Shown: positions 48,025 through 57,847, numbered from the stretch's first letter. The stretch: 64,000 nucleotides of DNA from Micromonospora kangleipakensis (GCF_004217615.1 NZ_SHLD01000001.1:6138001-6202000); one strand, 5' to 3'. The notes: generated from the letters alone by a model not told the origin. Translations and numbers: made by a program.

Positions 48025-49284
48025 CTATGGCCGGGTCGGATTTTCGTCTCGACCCGGATGACGCTTGCCGAGAAGACTGGCCGGACCTATGACGGACCGC
48101 CCGAATCGGGCAGCCGCGGCGTCGGCCGCCGCCTCCGCCTCCCGCCAGCCGCGCTCCGGCGCACCCAGGGTGAGCTGGCGCGGCGTCTCACCGGCGGCGG
48201 CCAGCCCCTCCACCCGTACGCCGACCAGGCGGATCGGCTCCCCCGGGTCGAGGGCGGTCCACAGCGCCCAGGCGGTGTCGAACATCTCCCGGGCGGTGTC
48301 GGTCGGCACGCCCAGGGTGCGGGACCGGTTGACCGTGCGGAAGTCGGCCAGCCGGACCTTCAGCGACACCGTCCGCCCCACCTGCCCGGCGCCGCGCAGC
48401 CGGGCGCCGACCTTCTCGGCGAGGGCGAGCAGCGCCCGGCGGATCTCCGTCGGGTCGACGACGTCGACGTCGAAGGTCACCTCCGCGCCGATCGACTTCT
48501 CCACGTGCTCCGGGCTGACCCGGCGCGGGTCCCGCCCCCAGGCCAGCTCGCGCAGGTGCGTGGCGGAGGCCTCGCCGACCGCCCGGCGGAGCAGGCCGAG
48601 GGGCGCCTCGGCGAGGTCGCCGACGGTATTCAGGCCGAGGCGGCGCAGCGCCTCGGCGGACCGCTCCCCCACCCCCCACAGCGCCGACACCGGCAGCGGG
48701 TGCAGGAAGTCGAGCACCTGGGCCGCCGGCACCACGAGCAGGCCGTCCGGCTTGGCCCGGGTGGAGCCGAGCTTGGCCACGAACTTGCTCGGCGCCACCC
48801 CGACCGAGCAGCTCAGCCGCTGCTCCTCGGCGACCCGGCGGCGGATCAGCCGGGCGATCTCCACCGGCGGGCCGAAGAGCCGGCGGGCGCCGGCCACCTC
48901 GAGGAATGCCTCGTCCAGGGAGAGCGGCTCGACCAGCGGGGTGACGTCCCGGAAGATCCGCATCACCGCCCGGGAGGCCGCCGTGTACTGCGTGAAGTCG
49001 GGCGGCAGGTAGACGGCGTGCGGGCAGAGCGCCCGGGCCCGCGCGGTGGGCATCGCGCTGCGGACGCCGTACCGGCGGGCCTCGTAGCTGGCGGAGCTCA
49101 CCACGCCGCGCGGCCCGATCCCGCCGACCACGACGGGCCGGCCGCGCAGCTCGGGGCGGCGGCGCACCTCGACCGAGGCGAAGAACGCGTCCATGTCCAC
49201 GTGCAGGATCGAGCAGCCGGTGTCGTCGGCGTCCGGCCCGAAGCGCGGATCGCCGCCCCGGGGCAACGACTGGCTGCGGCCCAT
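48025..49284 (-). CDS. dinB: DinB, DNA polymerase IV (Y family)
   Basis: 419 aa. Catalytic acids intact: Asp30/Asp32 in LHVDMDAFFASVEVR and Asp124/Glu125 in PLSLDEAFLEV. YEARRYGVRSAMPT, SVGVAPSKFVAKLGS and the HhH region GVGERSAEALRRLGL are also seen, followed by the little-finger domain. Error-prone translesion synthesis. I find no LexA box in front of it. It follows the phosphodiesterase gene by 61 bp. Confidence 0.95.
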   Translation of the reverse strand: MGRSQSLPRGGDPRFGPDADDTGCSILHVDMDAFFASVEVRRRPELRGRPVVVGGIGPRGVVSSASYEARRYGVRSAMPTARARALCPHAVYLPPDFTQYTAASRAVMRIFRDVTPLVEPLSLDEAFLEVAGARRLFGPPVEIARLIRRRVAEEQRLSCSVGVAPSKFVAKLGSTRAKPDGLLVVPAAQVLDFLHPLPVSALWGVGERSAEALRRLGLNTVGDLAEAPLGLLRRAVGEASATHLRELAWGRDPRRVSPEHVEKSIGAEVTFDVDVVDPTEIRRALLALAEKVGARLRGAGQVGRTVSLKVRLADFRTVNRSRTLGVPTDTAREMFDTAWALWTALDPGEPIRLVGVRVEGLAAAGETPRQLTLGAPERGWREAEAAADAAAARFGRSVIGPASLLGKRHPGRDENPTRP

Positions 49285-49345
49285 CCCCGCAGGCTAGCCG
49301 CCGGGTCCGACAACTGAACGGTCCGACCACCCGGCGGCCGGCCGG

Positions 49346-50527
49346 TCAGCCCCGGACGACCAGCAGCGGGATGGTCATCTCGGCCGCGGTGTCCGCGCCG
49401 TGGTACGCCACCAGGCGCGACTCCATCGGCTTCTCCGACCGGGTGGCGACCACCGCCCACGTGTCACGGCAGACCACCACCACGTCGCCGATCCGGCGCA
49501 GGTGCTCCTCGGGCACCGGCCCGAACCAGCCGGTGGCCACCGCCTCGTCGCGGGTCGTCACCCGCGCGGCGTCGCCCAGCACCGCCGACCAGGCGGTCGT
49601 CACATCGGCGACCGCGCCCGGCTCGACGTGCAGGTAGCGGACCCGGGGCTCGCCGGCGATCACCCGCACCCCGGCCCGCAGCCGGGGGTCGGTGTCGAAG
49701 TCGACGCGCCGGCCCTGCGGCACGTTGAGCTGGCCGTGGTCGGCGGTGACGAGCAGCGCGGCGTCCGGCGGCAGCCCGTCGACCAGCCGGACGAGCAGCC
49801 GGTCCACGTCGGCGGCGGCGAGCCGCCAGGGCGCCGAGTCGACCCCGGTGAGGTGGCCGTGCCGGTCCAGGTCGGGGTGGTAGCCGGAGACCAGGGTCGG
49901 GCCGGCGCCGGCCGCGAGGGCGGTGAGCATCTGCCGGGCGAGCCCGTCGACCTCGGAGGCGCCCCGGTAGTCGCCGCCCCGGTTGGCGGCGAGGGTGAGG
50001 CCGCTGCCGCCGTACTCGGGGCGGCTGACCACGGTGACCGCGACGCCGGCGGCGCGGGCCCGCTCGTACTGGGTGGGCACCGGCTGCCAGGCCAGCGGAT
50101 CCGGGTCGCCGGCCCACTCGATGTGGCTGAGTACCCGGTCGGTGTCGGGCACCCGGACCTTGAACCCGAGCACGCCGTGGGCGCCGGAGGCGACGCCGGT
50201 GCCCAGGCTGACCAGGCTGGTCGGGGTGGTGGAGGGGAAGCCGGAGGTGAGCGGGGTGCCGACGGTGGCGGCGAGGCCGGCGAGGGTCGGCGCGTACGGG
50301 GCGGCGGTCGGGATCTGGTACCAGCCGAGCCCGTCCACCAGCAGCACGGCGATCCGGCGTACCCCGGCCAGTTGGGGACCCAGACCGAGCAGGTCGACCG
50401 CGCCGGGGACGCCGAGCACCGCCAGGGCGCTGGGCAGCACGTCGGCGAGGTTGCCGCCGCCATAGCGCGGGGCGACCGGGTCGAGCGGACCGGGTCGCCC
50501 GGCCGAGGCGGGCGACGGGCCGGTCAT
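49346..50527 (-). CDS. Alkaline-phosphatase-superfamily nucleotide pyrophosphatase/phosphodiesterase
   Basis: 393 aa. Seen: VLLVDGLGWYQ (first metal Asp), TSGFPSTTPTSLVSLGTG with the nucleophilic Thr, GYHPDLDRHGHLTG and VTADHGQLNVP with metal-binding Asp/His residues. Two-zinc phosphodiesterase fold; no signal peptide, so probably cytoplasmic; substrate unknown. Its start overlaps the methyltransferase stop (ATGA). Confidence 0.88.
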   Translation of the reverse strand: MTGPSPASAGRPGPLDPVAPRYGGGNLADVLPSALAVLGVPGAVDLLGLGPQLAGVRRIAVLLVDGLGWYQIPTAAPYAPTLAGLAATVGTPLTSGFPSTTPTSLVSLGTGVASGAHGVLGFKVRVPDTDRVLSHIEWAGDPDPLAWQPVPTQYERARAAGVAVTVVSRPEYGGSGLTLAANRGGDYRGASEVDGLARQMLTALAAGAGPTLVSGYHPDLDRHGHLTGVDSAPWRLAAADVDRLLVRLVDGLPPDAALLVTADHGQLNVPQGRRVDFDTDPRLRAGVRVIAGEPRVRYLHVEPGAVADVTTAWSAVLGDAARVTTRDEAVATGWFGPVPEEHLRRIGDVVVVCRDTWAVVATRSEKPMESRLVAYHGADTAAEMTIPLLVVRG

Positions 50528-51282
50528 GCCGGGCGGCGGGCGAAGAGGTGCAGCTGGGCGGCGAGGTCCCGGTACGGCGACCGGGCCGCCAGGGCCCGCT
50601 CCAGCTCGACCAGGGCGGCCGGCTGGCCGTCCGCCACCGCGGCGGGGAGCAGGTCGGCGAGGACGCGTACCCCGTGGATCTCCTCGACCGTGAGCCCGCC
50701 GTCGGTCAGCAGCGCGGCGGCGCCGTCGACGTCGTACCGCCGCCGGAGGGTGTCCCGCGGCCCGGCGTTGCCGTGCGCGTCGGCGGCGAGCGCGGCGGCC
50801 ACGTCGAGGTGACCGTTCATCGCCCGGCCGAGCACGGCCGCGGCCCGGCCGGCCACCAGCACGCTGGCCGCGCCGCCGTGGCGCAGCGCGCCGACCAGCG
50901 CCGACACCACCGACGCCGGCTCGTCGACCACCTCCAGGACGGAGTGGCAGAGCACCAGGTCGACGCTGGCCGGCTCGACCAGCCCGGCGAGCGCGTCGCC
51001 GTCGCCCTGCACCGCGCGTACCCGGTCGGCGACCCCGGCCTCGGCGGCCCGGCGGGTCAGCGCGGCGAGCGCGTCGGGGCTGGCGTCGACCACGGTGACC
51101 CAGTGACCGGCCTCGGCGAGCGGAACGGCGAATCCGCCGGTCCCGCCGCCGACATCGAGCACGGTGAGCCGCTTACCGGCACGGCGCTCCAGCTCGCCCC
51201 GGAGCACCGACCAGATGACGGCGGTACGGGGGGTCAGCGTTCGAGTCTGCTCCACCCGGTCGAGCCTAGTCACCCGCGCCAC
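50524..51282 (-). CDS. SAM-dependent class I methyltransferase
   Basis: 252 aa. SAM motif I LTVLDVGGGTGGFAVPLAEA, motif II VTVVDASPDALAAL, VRAVQGDGDAL and DLVLCHSVLEVV. Resembles the SmtA/ubiquinone-type methyltransferases; substrate unknown. Coupled to the phosphodiesterase downstream. Confidence 0.87.
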   Translation of the reverse strand: MARVTRLDRVEQTRTLTPRTAVIWSVLRGELERRAGKRLTVLDVGGGTGGFAVPLAEAGHWVTVVDASPDALAALTRRAAEAGVADRVRAVQGDGDALAGLVEPASVDLVLCHSVLEVVDEPASVVSALVGALRHGGAASVLVAGRAAAVLGRAMNGHLDVAAALAADAHGNAGPRDTLRRRYDVDGAAALLTDGGLTVEEIHGVRVLADLLPAAVADGQPAALVELERALAARSPYRDLAAQLHLFARRPA

Positions 51283-51315
51283 CCGACTCCCGCAGGCCGG
51301 TGGTGGCGCTCCGGG

Positions 51316-51498
51316 TCAGGACTCGCCGCCGCCCGCGGGGTCCTGCTCCTCCGCGCGGGAGCGGCGGGCGTTGGCCACCGGCCCGTCGGTCACCTGGTAC
51401 TCGCGGGCCTCCGGGTCCGAAGCCGGCGACCAGCCGGCGGCCAGCCGGGTGCGCCGGGCGTTCGCCACTCCACCGATGTGCGTGCTGTTCAGGGTCAT
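51316..51498 (-). CDS. Small hypothetical protein with duplicated VANARR motif
   Basis: 60 aa, hydrophilic and basic, no helix or signal. GVANARRTRLAAGW and GPVANARRSRAEEQ form an internal duplication. ATG at 51498 with a GGAAGAA site; 94 bp after dnaE2 and 33 bp before the methyltransferase on the same strand. The duplicated motif and good ribosome site support a real gene. Function unknown. Confidence 0.55.
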   Translation of the reverse strand: MTLNSTHIGGVANARRTRLAAGWSPASDPEAREYQVTDGPVANARRSRAEEQDPAGGGES

Positions 51499-51592
51499 CG
51501 TTCTTCCCCCATGCCGGGCGGGCCACTCTGCCCGCGCGTGCCGGAAGTCTCCCGCCTACCGGCCCCGGAAACCGTAATGTGGATCACTCCGC

Positions 51593-54500
51593 TCAGCGGA
51601 AATCCCGGGATGCCGGAGCCACGGGAGGCTCGATCGCGTCCAGCCGGTCCGCGGTGAGGCTGGTGACCCCCTCGTGCCGCTGCAACCGGCCCCGCACCAC
51701 CAGTGCCGCGCTGGTGCGGGCGACTCGACGGTAGCGCTGCCAGAGGCCCGGGGAGCAAGTGACATTGAGCATTCCGGTCTCGTCCTCCAGGTTGAGGAAG
51801 GTGACCCCGCCCGCGGTCGCCGGGCGCTGCCGGTGGGTGACGATCCCGCCGACCCGGATCCGCTGGCCGGGCTCCACCCGGCCGAGCCGGGCGATCGGCA
51901 CCGCGCCCAGGGCGTCGAGCCGGTCGCGGATGAACCGGGCCGGGTGGCTCTCCGGCGACAGCCCGGTGGCCCAGACGTCGGCGACGAGGCGGTCCACCGC
52001 CTCCATCCCGGGCAGGGTGGGCGCGGCCGCGCCGGTCACCGTGCCGGGCAGCCGGCCCGGCCGGTCCTGGGCCGCCGCGCCGGCGGCCCAGAGCGCCTGC
52101 CGCCGGGTCAGCCCGAAACAGGCGAAGGCGTCCGCGGTGGCCAGCGCCTCCAGCTGCGCGGCGGTGAGACCGATCCGCCGGGCCAGGTCCGGCATGTCCC
52201 GGTACGGCCCGTTGGCCGTCCGCTCCGCCTCGATCCGCTCGGCCACGTCCGCGCCGAGGGTACGCACGCCGCCCAGCCCGAGCCGGACCGCCGGACCGCC
52301 CAGCCCCCACTGGTGCGGCGGCTCCCCCGGCGCGCTCCCCCACCGGGTGGTCGGGGTGGACTCCAGCACCGCCAGGGCACCGCTGGCGTTGATGTCCGGG
52401 CGGCGCACCTCGACGCCGTGCCGGCGGGCGTCGTCGACCAGGGTCTGCGGCGAGTAGAAGCCCATCGGCTGGGCGTTGAGCAGCGCGGCCAGGAACGGCG
52501 CCGGGTGGTAGCGCTTGAGCCAGGAGCTGGCGTAGACCAGGTAGGCGAAGCTCATGGCGTGGCTCTCCGGGAAGCCGTAGCTGGCGAACGCGGTGAGCTT
52601 GCGGTAGACGTCGTCGGCCAGCTCGCCGGTGATGCCCCGCTCGGCCATCCCGGCGTAGAGCCGGTCGGCGATCTGCGCCATCCGCTCCACCGACCGCTTC
52701 GCCCCCATCGCCCGGCGCAGCTGGTCGGCGCCGGCCGCGTCGAAGCCGGCCAGGTCGATGGCGAGCTGCATCAGCTGCTCCTGGAACAGCGGCACGCCGA
52801 GGGTCTTCTCCAGCGCGTTGCGCATCAGCGGGTGCGCGTACGTCACCGGCTCCTGGCCGTTCTTGCGCCGGATGTACGGGTGCACCGAGCCGCCCTGGAT
52901 CGGGCCGGGGCGGATCAACGCCACCTCGACCACCAGGTCGTAGAAGCAGCGGGGCTTGAGCCGGGGCAGGGTGGCCATCTGGGCGCGGCTCTCCACCTGG
53001 AACACCCCGACCGAGTCGGCCCGGCAGAGCATGTCGTAGACCTCGGGGTCGTCCAGGGTCATGTCGCCCAGGTCGAGGGTCGTCCCGATCATGTCGTAGC
53101 CGTAGTGCAGCGCGGAGAGCATGCCGAGGCCGAGCAGGTCGAACTTGACCAGCCCGACCGCGGCGCAGTCGTCCTTGTCCCACTGGAGCACGCTGCGCCC
53201 GGGCATCCGGCCCCACTCCACCGGACAGACCTCGATCACCGGCCGGTCGCAGATCACCATGCCGCCGGAGTGGATGCCCAGGTGCCGGGGGAAGGTCTGC
53301 AACTCGTTGGCGTACGCGACCACCTGCTCGGGGATGTCCTCCACGTCAACCGAGGCGACCGAGCCCCAGCGGTCGATCTGCTTGCTCCAGGCGTCCTGCT
53401 GGCCGGGCGAGAAGCCGAACGCCTTGGCCACGTCCCGCACCGCCGACCGGGGGCGGTAGGAGATGACGTTGGCGACCTGGGCGGTGTGCTCCCGGCCGTA
53501 CCGGGCGTAGACGTGCTGGATCACCTCCTCCCGGCGGTCGGACTCGATGTCCACGTCGATGTCGGGCGGCCCGTCCCGCTCCGGGGCGAGGAAGCGCTCG
53601 AAGAGCAGCCGGTGCCGGACCGCGTCCACGTTGGTGATCCGCAGCGCGTAGCAGACCGCCGAGTTCGCCGCCGAGCCCCGACCCTGGCAGTAGATGTCCT
53701 GCGCGCGGCAGAACGCGACGATGTCGTAGACCACCAGGAAGTAGCCGGGGAAGCCCAGCTCGTCGATCATCCGCAGCTCGTGCTCCAGCTGCGCGTACGC
53801 CTCGGGGTGCGCCTCGCGCGGGCCGTACCGCTCCCGGGCCCCCTGCTCGGTCAGGTGTCGCAGCCAGCTCATCTCGGTGTGCCCTGGCGGCACCGGGTAC
53901 GCCGGCAGCCGCGGCGCCACCAGTTGCAGGTCGAAGGCGAGTTCCGCGCCGAACTCGGCGGCCCGCGCCACCGCCCCCGGGTACGCGTCGAACCGCGCCG
54001 CCATCTCCGCGCCGCTGCGCAGGTGGGCGGTGGCCGCGGCGGGCAGCCAGCCGTCGATCTCGTCCAGGCTGCGCCGGGCCCGGACCGCGGCCACGGTGGT
54101 GGCCAGCCGCCGCCGGCCCGGGGTGGCGTAGTGCACGTTGTTGGTGGCCACCGTGGGCAGCCCGGCGGCGGCGGCCAGCTCGGCGAGGGCGTCGTTGCGG
54201 TCGGCGTCGACCGGGTGGCCGTGATCGGTCAGCTCCACCGCCACCGTCTCCGCGCCGAAGAGCGCGGTGAGCCGGTCCAGCTCCCGGGCCGCCGCGTCGA
54301 CGCCCTCGGTGAGCAGCGCGCCCGGCACGTGCCCCTTGCGGCAGCCGGTCAGCACCAGCACGTGGTCGCGCAGCTCGGCGGCGACCTCCTCCAGCTCGCC
54401 GTAGACCGGGCGGCCCTTCTCGCCGCCGCGCAGCTGAGCGCGGGAGATGGTGGCGGCCAGCCGGGCGTACCCCTCGTGGCCGTGGGCGAGCACCAGCAGG

Positions 54501-55006
54501 TGCCGGCCGAGCGGGTCGGGTTCGCCGTTCTGCGGGCCGGGCAGCCCGAGGGAGAGCTCGGCGCCGAAGATGGTCGGCAGGTGCAGCGCGCGGGCCGCCT
54601 CGGCGAAACGGACCACCCCGTAGAAGCCGTCGTGGTCGGTGACGGCGAGCGCGGTGAGCCCCAGCCGGGCGGCCTCCTCGGCCAGCTCCTCCGGGTGGCT
54701 GGCGCCGTCGAGGAAGCTGAAGTTGGTGTGCGCGTGCAGCTCGGCGTAGGGCACCGTGCCGTCCGGGCGGGGCAGCTCGGGGGCCTCGTAGTGCTGCCGC
54801 TTGCGGCTCCAGGCCGGGGAGTCCCCGCCGTCGGCGTCCACGGCGAGGGGATCCACCACGTGCAGGTGCCGCTCGTCCCGCACCCGCTCGTCCCGAGACC
54901 GCCCGTCCCGCGACCGTCCGCCGCGTGGCCGCCGACCGTCGCCGGACCGGCCGGAGAGCACGCGTTCCAGCTCCGACCAGGGCAGCTGGGGATTGTGGAA
55001 GCTCAT
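51593..55006 (-). CDS. dnaE2: DnaE2 (ImuC), error-prone DNA polymerase III alpha subunit
   Basis: 1137 aa. A PHP domain (YAELHAHTNFSFLDGASHPE, VTDHDGFYGVVRF), polymerase catalytic acids in PPDIDVDIESDRREE, GRGSAANSAVCYALRIT, and a C-terminal OB domain; the beta-clamp-dependent mutasome polymerase of actinobacteria. ATG at 55006 (MSFHNPQLPWSELERVLSG) is the conserved DnaE2 start. An Arg/Asp/Gly repeat (RSRDGRSRDERVRDER) lies at ~40-60. Works with ImuB and ImuA'; here imuB lies just upstream with the long palindrome between them. Confidence 0.96.
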   Translation of the reverse strand: MSFHNPQLPWSELERVLSGRSGDGRRPRGGRSRDGRSRDERVRDERHLHVVDPLAVDADGGDSPAWSRKRQHYEAPELPRPDGTVPYAELHAHTNFSFLDGASHPEELAEEAARLGLTALAVTDHDGFYGVVRFAEAARALHLPTIFGAELSLGLPGPQNGEPDPLGRHLLVLAHGHEGYARLAATISRAQLRGGEKGRPVYGELEEVAAELRDHVLVLTGCRKGHVPGALLTEGVDAAARELDRLTALFGAETVAVELTDHGHPVDADRNDALAELAAAAGLPTVATNNVHYATPGRRRLATTVAAVRARRSLDEIDGWLPAAATAHLRSGAEMAARFDAYPGAVARAAEFGAELAFDLQLVAPRLPAYPVPPGHTEMSWLRHLTEQGARERYGPREAHPEAYAQLEHELRMIDELGFPGYFLVVYDIVAFCRAQDIYCQGRGSAANSAVCYALRITNVDAVRHRLLFERFLAPERDGPPDIDVDIESDRREEVIQHVYARYGREHTAQVANVISYRPRSAVRDVAKAFGFSPGQQDAWSKQIDRWGSVASVDVEDIPEQVVAYANELQTFPRHLGIHSGGMVICDRPVIEVCPVEWGRMPGRSVLQWDKDDCAAVGLVKFDLLGLGMLSALHYGYDMIGTTLDLGDMTLDDPEVYDMLCRADSVGVFQVESRAQMATLPRLKPRCFYDLVVEVALIRPGPIQGGSVHPYIRRKNGQEPVTYAHPLMRNALEKTLGVPLFQEQLMQLAIDLAGFDAAGADQLRRAMGAKRSVERMAQIADRLYAGMAERGITGELADDVYRKLTAFASYGFPESHAMSFAYLVYASSWLKRYHPAPFLAALLNAQPMGFYSPQTLVDDARRHGVEVRRPDINASGALAVLESTPTTRWGSAPGEPPHQWGLGGPAVRLGLGGVRTLGADVAERIEAERTANGPYRDMPDLARRIGLTAAQLEALATADAFACFGLTRRQALWAAGAAAQDRPGRLPGTVTGAAAPTLPGMEAVDRLVADVWATGLSPESHPARFIRDRLDALGAVPIARLGRVEPGQRIRVGGIVTHRQRPATAGGVTFLNLEDETGMLNVTCSPGLWQRYRRVARTSAALVVRGRLQRHEGVTSLTADRLDAIEPPVAPASRDFR

Positions 55007-55106
55007 CCCGCCGCTCCGGATGGAGCGACGGCGGACGGCGGCGGGCACCCGTTCCCGCACTCCCGCTCTCGGCTGACCCGCCGCAGCTCCGCCGACGACG
55101 GAAGGA

Positions 55107-55164
55107 CCGGTGAGCGATATACCTGTGAGTCATAAATATGCCTGACAGGTATATCGCTCACCGG
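55107..55164. repeat. 58-bp near-perfect palindrome between imuB and dnaE2
   Basis: 28-bp arms with only two mismatches and a 2-nt loop: CCGGTGAGCGATATACCTGT...ACAGGTATATCGCTCACCGG, centre CATAAATATG. It is strikingly AT-rich in the middle compared with its surroundings. A decayed relative occurs at 38581-38631, so it belongs to a repeated intergenic family. It could form a cruciform or long RNA hairpin; function unknown. Confidence 0.9.
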
Positions 55165-55228
55165 CACACCCGCTCCCCGCGTGGAGCGGGCCAGCCGGAC
55201 CCGCGCACTAGTACCGGGCCGGACCGGC

Positions 55229-56893
55229 TCAGTCATAGATCGCCTCCACCAGCCACTGGCCGGCCTCGACGGCCAGCAGCAGAGCGGCGCCGTCGGCGAG
55301 GCAGACCTGGAACCGGGCCCGCCGCCGCGCCTCGGCCGGCGCCCACCAGCGCTCGTCCACCGGCCACGGACCGGCCCAGCCGACGATCTCCGCCGGGCGA
55401 CCCGTACCCACGGTGAGCCGGGCCGGCGCGGCGCTCACCGCCAGTCGCGCGCTGACCACGACCGGCTCGCCGGCGGCGTCGTGCACGGTGGCGGCGAGCG
55501 GACTGGGCAGCACCACGGCCGGTGCGGGCGGCGGGAGCCGGCCGGGCCAGGGCGGGGTGCCACCACCACCCCGACCGGCAGCCCGGTCGGTGCCGGCGGC
55601 GCCACCGGCGGCCGGCTCGTCCGGCAGCGCCGGCGGGCCGGGACGGGCCGGGAGCCGTTCATCGCCCCACGGCACCAGCCGCGTCTGGTCGGCCGGGGAC
55701 CGGCCGCCGCCGAGCACGGCGGTGACCACCGCCTCGGGGCCGAGGATGCCCTGCACCCGGCTCAACGCGCGGTGCGCCCGCTCCCGCTCCTCGCCGGTCT
55801 CCCCCCACAGCCCGGGTTGCAGGCCGGCCTGGGCGAGCACCCCGTCCGGCACCAGCCGCAGCCGGATGATCCCGGCGGTCGGCCGGGTCGGACGGGCGCC
55901 GCCCCGGCCGGTGCTGCCGGAGAGCCAGCCGTCCAACTGCCAGCGCACCCGGTCGGCGATGGCCGCGGCGGTCAGCAGGCCGTCGTGCCGCCAGACCCGG
56001 TGCAGCTCCTGACCGTGCGCGGTGACCGCCTCGATGCCGAGCCGGGTGCAGGCCAGCCCGTACGCGGCGAGCCGCTCGTGCAGCTGCTCGGCCAGCGTCC
56101 GGGCGGCGAACGCCGCGGCGTCGACCCGGTCGATCGGCTCGTCGTGTTCGGCGGTGACGGTCAGGTCGGCCGGGGGTTGCCGGACGGCGAGCGGCCGGTG
56201 GTCCTGCCCGGCGGCGAGCCGGTGGACCAGCGCCCCGTCGAAGCCGAACCGGGCCAGCACGTCGCCGGCGGGCAGGGCGGCGAAGTCGCCGAGGGTACGC
56301 ACCCCCAGCCGGCGCAGCAGGTCGGCCAGGGCGGGGCGGCCGAGCGCCTCGACCGGCAGGGCGGCCAGGAACTCCGGCGTCCCGCCGGGCGGCACGATCC
56401 GCCCGTCCCGGGCGGCCAGCCCGGCGGCGAAGACCCCGTCGGCGATGCCGACCTGGCTCTCCACCGCGCAGGACTGGGCGACGTGCTCGATGATCCGCTC
56501 GGCCGCCGCCTCCTCACCGCCGAGGTAACGGCTCGGGCCCCGGGCCGCCAGCGCGCAGGCCCCGGGGCGGACCACCTCGACCCCGGCGGCCACCTCCTCG
56601 ACGGCGGCGACCACCGGCTCGAACGCCCGGGCGTCCCGGCCGGGGTCGTACTCGACGACGGTGAGCTGCGGACAGCGCCCCTGCGCCTCGCGCCGGCGCA
56701 GCCCCCGGCGCACCCCCTCGGCGCGGGCCCGCTCGGAGCAGGCGACCACCCGGTTGGCGTGCAGCACCGCGACCGGGTCGGTGGCGGGCACCCCGTCGAC
56801 GATCTCCGCGGCGAGGACCGGCCAGTCCGGGCACCAGAGCAGCAGCGTCCGCACCGGCGCGGCAGTCACGCCGGCCCTCTCCGGCGGACGCAC
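55229..56893 (-). CDS. imuB: ImuB, catalytically inactive Y-family polymerase-like mutasome scaffold
   Basis: 554 aa. Y-family fold but without catalytic acids: where DinB has HVDMDAFFASVE this protein has LWCPDWPVLAAE, and instead of SLDEAF it has RPGACALAARGPSRYLGG. LPVEALGRPALADLLRRLGV and TLGDFAALPAGDVLARFG represent the HhH region. ImuB binds the clamp and recruits DnaE2. It carries an unusually Pro/Gly-rich linker (~400-450). An internal start (VTAAPVRTLLLWCPDWP, 24 nt later) is also possible. Confidence 0.92.
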   Translation of the reverse strand: MRPPERAGVTAAPVRTLLLWCPDWPVLAAEIVDGVPATDPVAVLHANRVVACSERARAEGVRRGLRRREAQGRCPQLTVVEYDPGRDARAFEPVVAAVEEVAAGVEVVRPGACALAARGPSRYLGGEEAAAERIIEHVAQSCAVESQVGIADGVFAAGLAARDGRIVPPGGTPEFLAALPVEALGRPALADLLRRLGVRTLGDFAALPAGDVLARFGFDGALVHRLAAGQDHRPLAVRQPPADLTVTAEHDEPIDRVDAAAFAARTLAEQLHERLAAYGLACTRLGIEAVTAHGQELHRVWRHDGLLTAAAIADRVRWQLDGWLSGSTGRGGARPTRPTAGIIRLRLVPDGVLAQAGLQPGLWGETGEERERAHRALSRVQGILGPEAVVTAVLGGGRSPADQTRLVPWGDERLPARPGPPALPDEPAAGGAAGTDRAAGRGGGGTPPWPGRLPPPAPAVVLPSPLAATVHDAAGEPVVVSARLAVSAAPARLTVGTGRPAEIVGWAGPWPVDERWWAPAEARRRARFQVCLADGAALLLAVEAGQWLVEAIYD

Positions 56894-56915
56894 GGCACAC
56901 CGCTCACACCGGCGG

Positions 56916-57698
56916 TCATGCCGGACCGACGAGGGTGAGCGCGCCGCGGCGGGACGGGATGGCGAGGGCAGCCGAGGCGGCCGGCGTCACCGGGCGGAGC
57001 CGCCCGGCGCCCGGCCCGGCCACCCCGGTCGCCCGGGGGATGACCCGGGTGAGTTCGTCGCCGGGCAGCCAGACCTTGATCTCCTTCGGGCGGGCGGCCG
57101 CGCCGCGCCCGCGCGCCGAGACGGTCACCTCCCGGCGTCGCAGCCGCCCCCGGCCCGGCCCGAGCCCCTCCCAGACGCCCCGGACCACCTGCAACGTGAC
57201 GTCCGCGCCGTCCCAGCGGCCGTACGGGACGAGCACGCTGCCGCGCTGCCGGGCGCGGGCGGCCAGCCGGTTGGCGACCGAGGCGGAGACCGTGGTCGGC
57301 ACGGCGGTGACCACCACGTCCACCCCGTCGATGAGCGCGGCGATGACGGTGGGCCACTCCGGCCCGGGGTTCGGCACCAGGGCCAGCCGGTCCAGGGCGA
57401 TCCCGGCCTCGGCCGCCGCGCCCGCCCCGAAGGTGGGGACCCCGACCACGGCGCACCACGAGCCGGCCCGGGACGCCTCGGCGAGCAGCGCCAGGATCAG
57501 TGAGGTCGCACCGCTGCGCCGGGGCTGCCCGGAGCCGATGGCGATGGTGCTGCCGCGGCGCAGCCCACGATTGGGCAGCAGCCCGGTCAGCTCCGGCCGG
57601 ACCGGGAGCACCCGGTGGCCGCCGGCCGGGTCGGGTGCGCTCGCCGGACGCACCAGACCGGCCAGTGCGGCGGAACCGACCACCATGCGGCCCGCCAT
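56916..57698 (-). CDS. imuA': ImuA', RecA-like mutasome accessory protein
   Basis: 260 aa. RecA-fold remnant: VLPVRPELTGLLPNRGLRRG, TIAIGSGQPRRSGATSLILA in the P-loop position (canonical Walker A lost), WCAVVGVPTFGAGAAAEAGI, LVPNPGPEWPTVIAALIDG. Lies upstream of imuB, the usual imuA'-imuB order. ATG at 57698; MVVGSAAL 4 codons later is an alternative start. Required with ImuB and DnaE2 for SOS mutagenesis in mycobacteria. Confidence 0.88.
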   Translation of the reverse strand: MAGRMVVGSAALAGLVRPASAPDPAGGHRVLPVRPELTGLLPNRGLRRGSTIAIGSGQPRRSGATSLILALLAEASRAGSWCAVVGVPTFGAGAAAEAGIALDRLALVPNPGPEWPTVIAALIDGVDVVVTAVPTTVSASVANRLAARARQRGSVLVPYGRWDGADVTLQVVRGVWEGLGPGRGRLRRREVTVSARGRGAAARPKEIKVWLPGDELTRVIPRATGVAGPGAGRLRPVTPAASAALAIPSRRGALTLVGPA

Positions 57699-57793
57699 CG
57701 GACCAACCCCCCGTCGTGTCGCGCGGGGACCTACCCCGTCGTGTGCTGCTGGATCAGAAAGAGCGGCGGCTGCCGCGCCGGGCGGGACACGCG

Positions 57794-57816
57794 CCGGGTG
57801 GCGTCCGGCCACCCGG
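57794..57816 (-). terminator. Hairpin after the HEPN gene
   Basis: Perfect 8-bp stem CCGGGTGG/CCACCCGG with a 7-nt loop, 31 bp past the HEPN stop in the 149-bp gap before imuA'. May separate the two units; weak call. Confidence 0.4.
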
Positions 57817-57847
57817 GGTCCCGCCGGTGGTGGCCGGACACCACGAC

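Noticed and set aside
51674..55135. 1153-codon plus-strand open frame opposite dnaE2
   Set aside because: Shadow of dnaE2 caused by GC-biased third positions; no recognisable motif.
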